This document shows positions 62,987 through 64,000 of a DNA stretch of 64,000 bases, one piece after another; positions within the stretch are counted from its first letter, which is position 1; each line of letters starts with the position of its first letter. The notes under the pieces are model-generated. The model ran no database searches. It saw only the letters and a program-made list of their open reading frames with translations, and was not told the DNA's origin. Position numbers and translations under genes: made by a program. This stretch comes from Promethearchaeota archaeon (GTDB taxonomy: Archaea > Asgardarchaeota > Lokiarchaeia > Sigyniarchaeales > SOKP01), in NCBI GenBank assembly GCA_016839555.1, contig JAEOUA010000007.1, positions 62,001 through 126,000 of the forward strand. The letters run 5' to 3'.

Positions 62987-63913
62987 TTATTGCTTTAATA
63001 TTACGCCTTTTTTATTCAAATTTTTCAATAAACCTTCTGTTTTTGATATTTCATCGATCATTAATGGATTTCCTTTTATCCAGAGTGCCTTTAATTTTGA
63101 TAAACTAAGTAAAGCTTCTGGAAGACTTGATAAGTGATTGTTATATAATCTTAACTCCTTAAGTGATGATAAATTTGCTATACTTTCTGGAATTTTCTTC
63201 AACTGGTTATTCCCAACCCATAATTTTTCAAGAGTTCTCAAGTTTCCAATCAATTTTGGAATTCTGGTTAGATTATTATCGTCTAAAACAAGTTTTTCAA
63301 GTGAAGAAAGGTTTCCAATCGATTCAGGAATACTGGTTAACTGATTTTCATGTAAATACAATATTTTGAGTGATGATAGGTTTCCAATGGTTTTTGGAAG
63401 AGTTTTCAGTTGATTACGCTCTAAACCAAGAGTTTTTAGTGAGGAAAGGGTTCCAATCGATTCTGGGAGATCGGTTAGTTTATTATTACTCAAACAGAAA
63501 TATTTAAGCGATTTAAGATTAGATATTGACTCTGGAAGCCTTTCTAAATAGTTATCACTTAAAAATAATGCTTGGAGTGATTCTAACTTTATTATGAATT
63601 CTGGAAAAGTCTTTAATTGATTTTCATTTAAATATAGTTTTTCAAGTGATGTAAGATTTTGGATTGATTTCGGGATAATTAATTCTCTGTGTTTATAAAT
63701 CCCAATTCCAGAAATTCGATTTTTTTTCACCGTAAATCCCATTTTAGTATACCATCTAAGTTTGTCAACTTTTCTAAATTCAGAATTTACAAGAGTTTCA
63801 AATTCTTGCAAGATATTAGCTTCGAATTGAGGTATTTTAGCGCTTCTAAAGGAAACAATTTGTTGCAATTCTGATTTCTTCTTTCTCTTTTTCAAATTTT
63901 TGAAATTATTCAT
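62987..63913 (-). CDS. Leucine-rich repeat protein, 23-residue type
   Basis: 308 residues. A basic N-terminal segment and a capping domain (about 20-85, ending KNRISGIGIYKHRELIIPKSI) are followed by eight full 23-residue repeats of the form LxSLxxLxLxxNxLxxLPxxI and one partial repeat (LSKLKALWIKGNPL). The solenoid serves protein binding. Such LRR proteins are abundant in Asgard genomes, sometimes fused to GTPases; here the LRR stands alone. No signal peptide or membrane segment, so it is probably cytosolic. Repeats are easily resized by recombination, and the DNA shows the repeat period. Confidence 0.92.
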   Translation of the reverse strand: MNNFKNLKKRKKKSELQQIVSFRSAKIPQFEANILQEFETLVNSEFRKVDKLRWYTKMGFTVKKNRISGIGIYKHRELIIPKSIQNLTSLEKLYLNENQLKTFPEFIIKLESLQALFLSDNYLERLPESISNLKSLKYFCLSNNKLTDLPESIGTLSSLKTLGLERNQLKTLPKTIGNLSSLKILYLHENQLTSIPESIGNLSSLEKLVLDDNNLTRIPKLIGNLRTLEKLWVGNNQLKKIPESIANLSSLKELRLYNNHLSSLPEALLSLSKLKALWIKGNPLMIDEISKTEGLLKNLNKKGVILKQ

Positions 63914-64000
63914 ATCCCTTTCTCACTTGAAAGCTATATTCCATAATAAATTGAAAGCTTAATTGAATTGTCATTTCTATAATTGAACTGTTTCTTTGAA

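Overview
The window reads as chromosomal DNA of an Asgard archaeon, most likely of the Lokiarchaeia. It is AT-rich and gene-dense, and no tRNA or rRNA gene was recognised. The assignment rests on gene content: four Ras/Rab-like GTPase domains, one inside a Roadblock fusion; a longin-like protein; a 23-residue leucine-rich-repeat protein; a TrmB-like regulator beside a GTPase; KptA; an eIF2B-like protein; and archaeal metabolism (ferredoxin-linked oxidoreductases, aldehyde ferredoxin oxidoreductase, ADP-forming acyl-CoA synthetase subunits). This is inference from families seen; no marker gene was placed on a tree.

Layout. 1-8.1 kb: a Cys-rich edge gene, KptA, a Roadblock-GTPase-nuclease-fold fusion with a divergent longin-like gene, an ADP-forming acyl-CoA synthetase alpha subunit, an eIF2B-like protein, a thioesterase, an orphan DNA methyltransferase and a MoaD-like protein. 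8.4-18.4 kb: a 2-oxoacid:ferredoxin oxidoreductase (por) operon split by an island of about 6.6 kb. The island is gene-poor and holds a frameshifted small gene, palindromic operator arrays, a decapitated B12-radical-SAM pseudogene, an orphan ribbon-helix-helix gene and a large GIY-YIG nuclease. porB at the end of the operon is circularly permuted and frameshifted. 18.6-34.9 kb: organic-acid metabolism (crotonase, YjbQ, sulfatase, esterase, surface protein, MFS carrier, aldehyde oxidoreductase plus ferredoxin, CoA-transferase-GNAT fusion, AMP-forming acetyl-CoA synthetase, amidohydrolase, DRTGG P-loop protein). 35-37 kb: a tandem pair of small GTPases and a crotonase. 37.4-47.7 kb: TPP enzyme, two Gfo/Idh/MocA dehydrogenases, a second acyl-CoA synthetase alpha subunit, HEAT-like and TIM-barrel proteins, a flavodoxin-ferredoxin fusion, and a GTPase with an altered G4 box followed by a wHTH protein. 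47.8-64 kb: a SWIM-TIR fusion, 4-hydroxybutyryl-CoA dehydratase, a homocitrate/Re-citrate synthase-like enzyme, acyl-CoA ligase and dehydrogenase, VapBC, hydrolase, cupin, crotonase, CTP synthase, FkbM methyltransferase and the LRR protein.

How the genes fit together. Most metabolic genes point to CoA-thioester chemistry of short and medium organic acids: activation (AMP- and ADP-forming ligases, CoA-transferase), oxidation or isomerisation (acyl-CoA dehydrogenase, three crotonases, 4-hydroxybutyryl-CoA dehydratase) and electron transfer to ferredoxin. The MoaD-like protein could serve the pterin cofactor of the aldehyde oxidoreductase. The GTPase, longin and Roadblock genes form small signalling modules. 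The most unusual items are the Roadblock-GTPase-DUF4268-like fusion, the SWIM-TIR fusion, the permuted porB with its interrupted operon, and the paired 18-bp operator arrays in the island.
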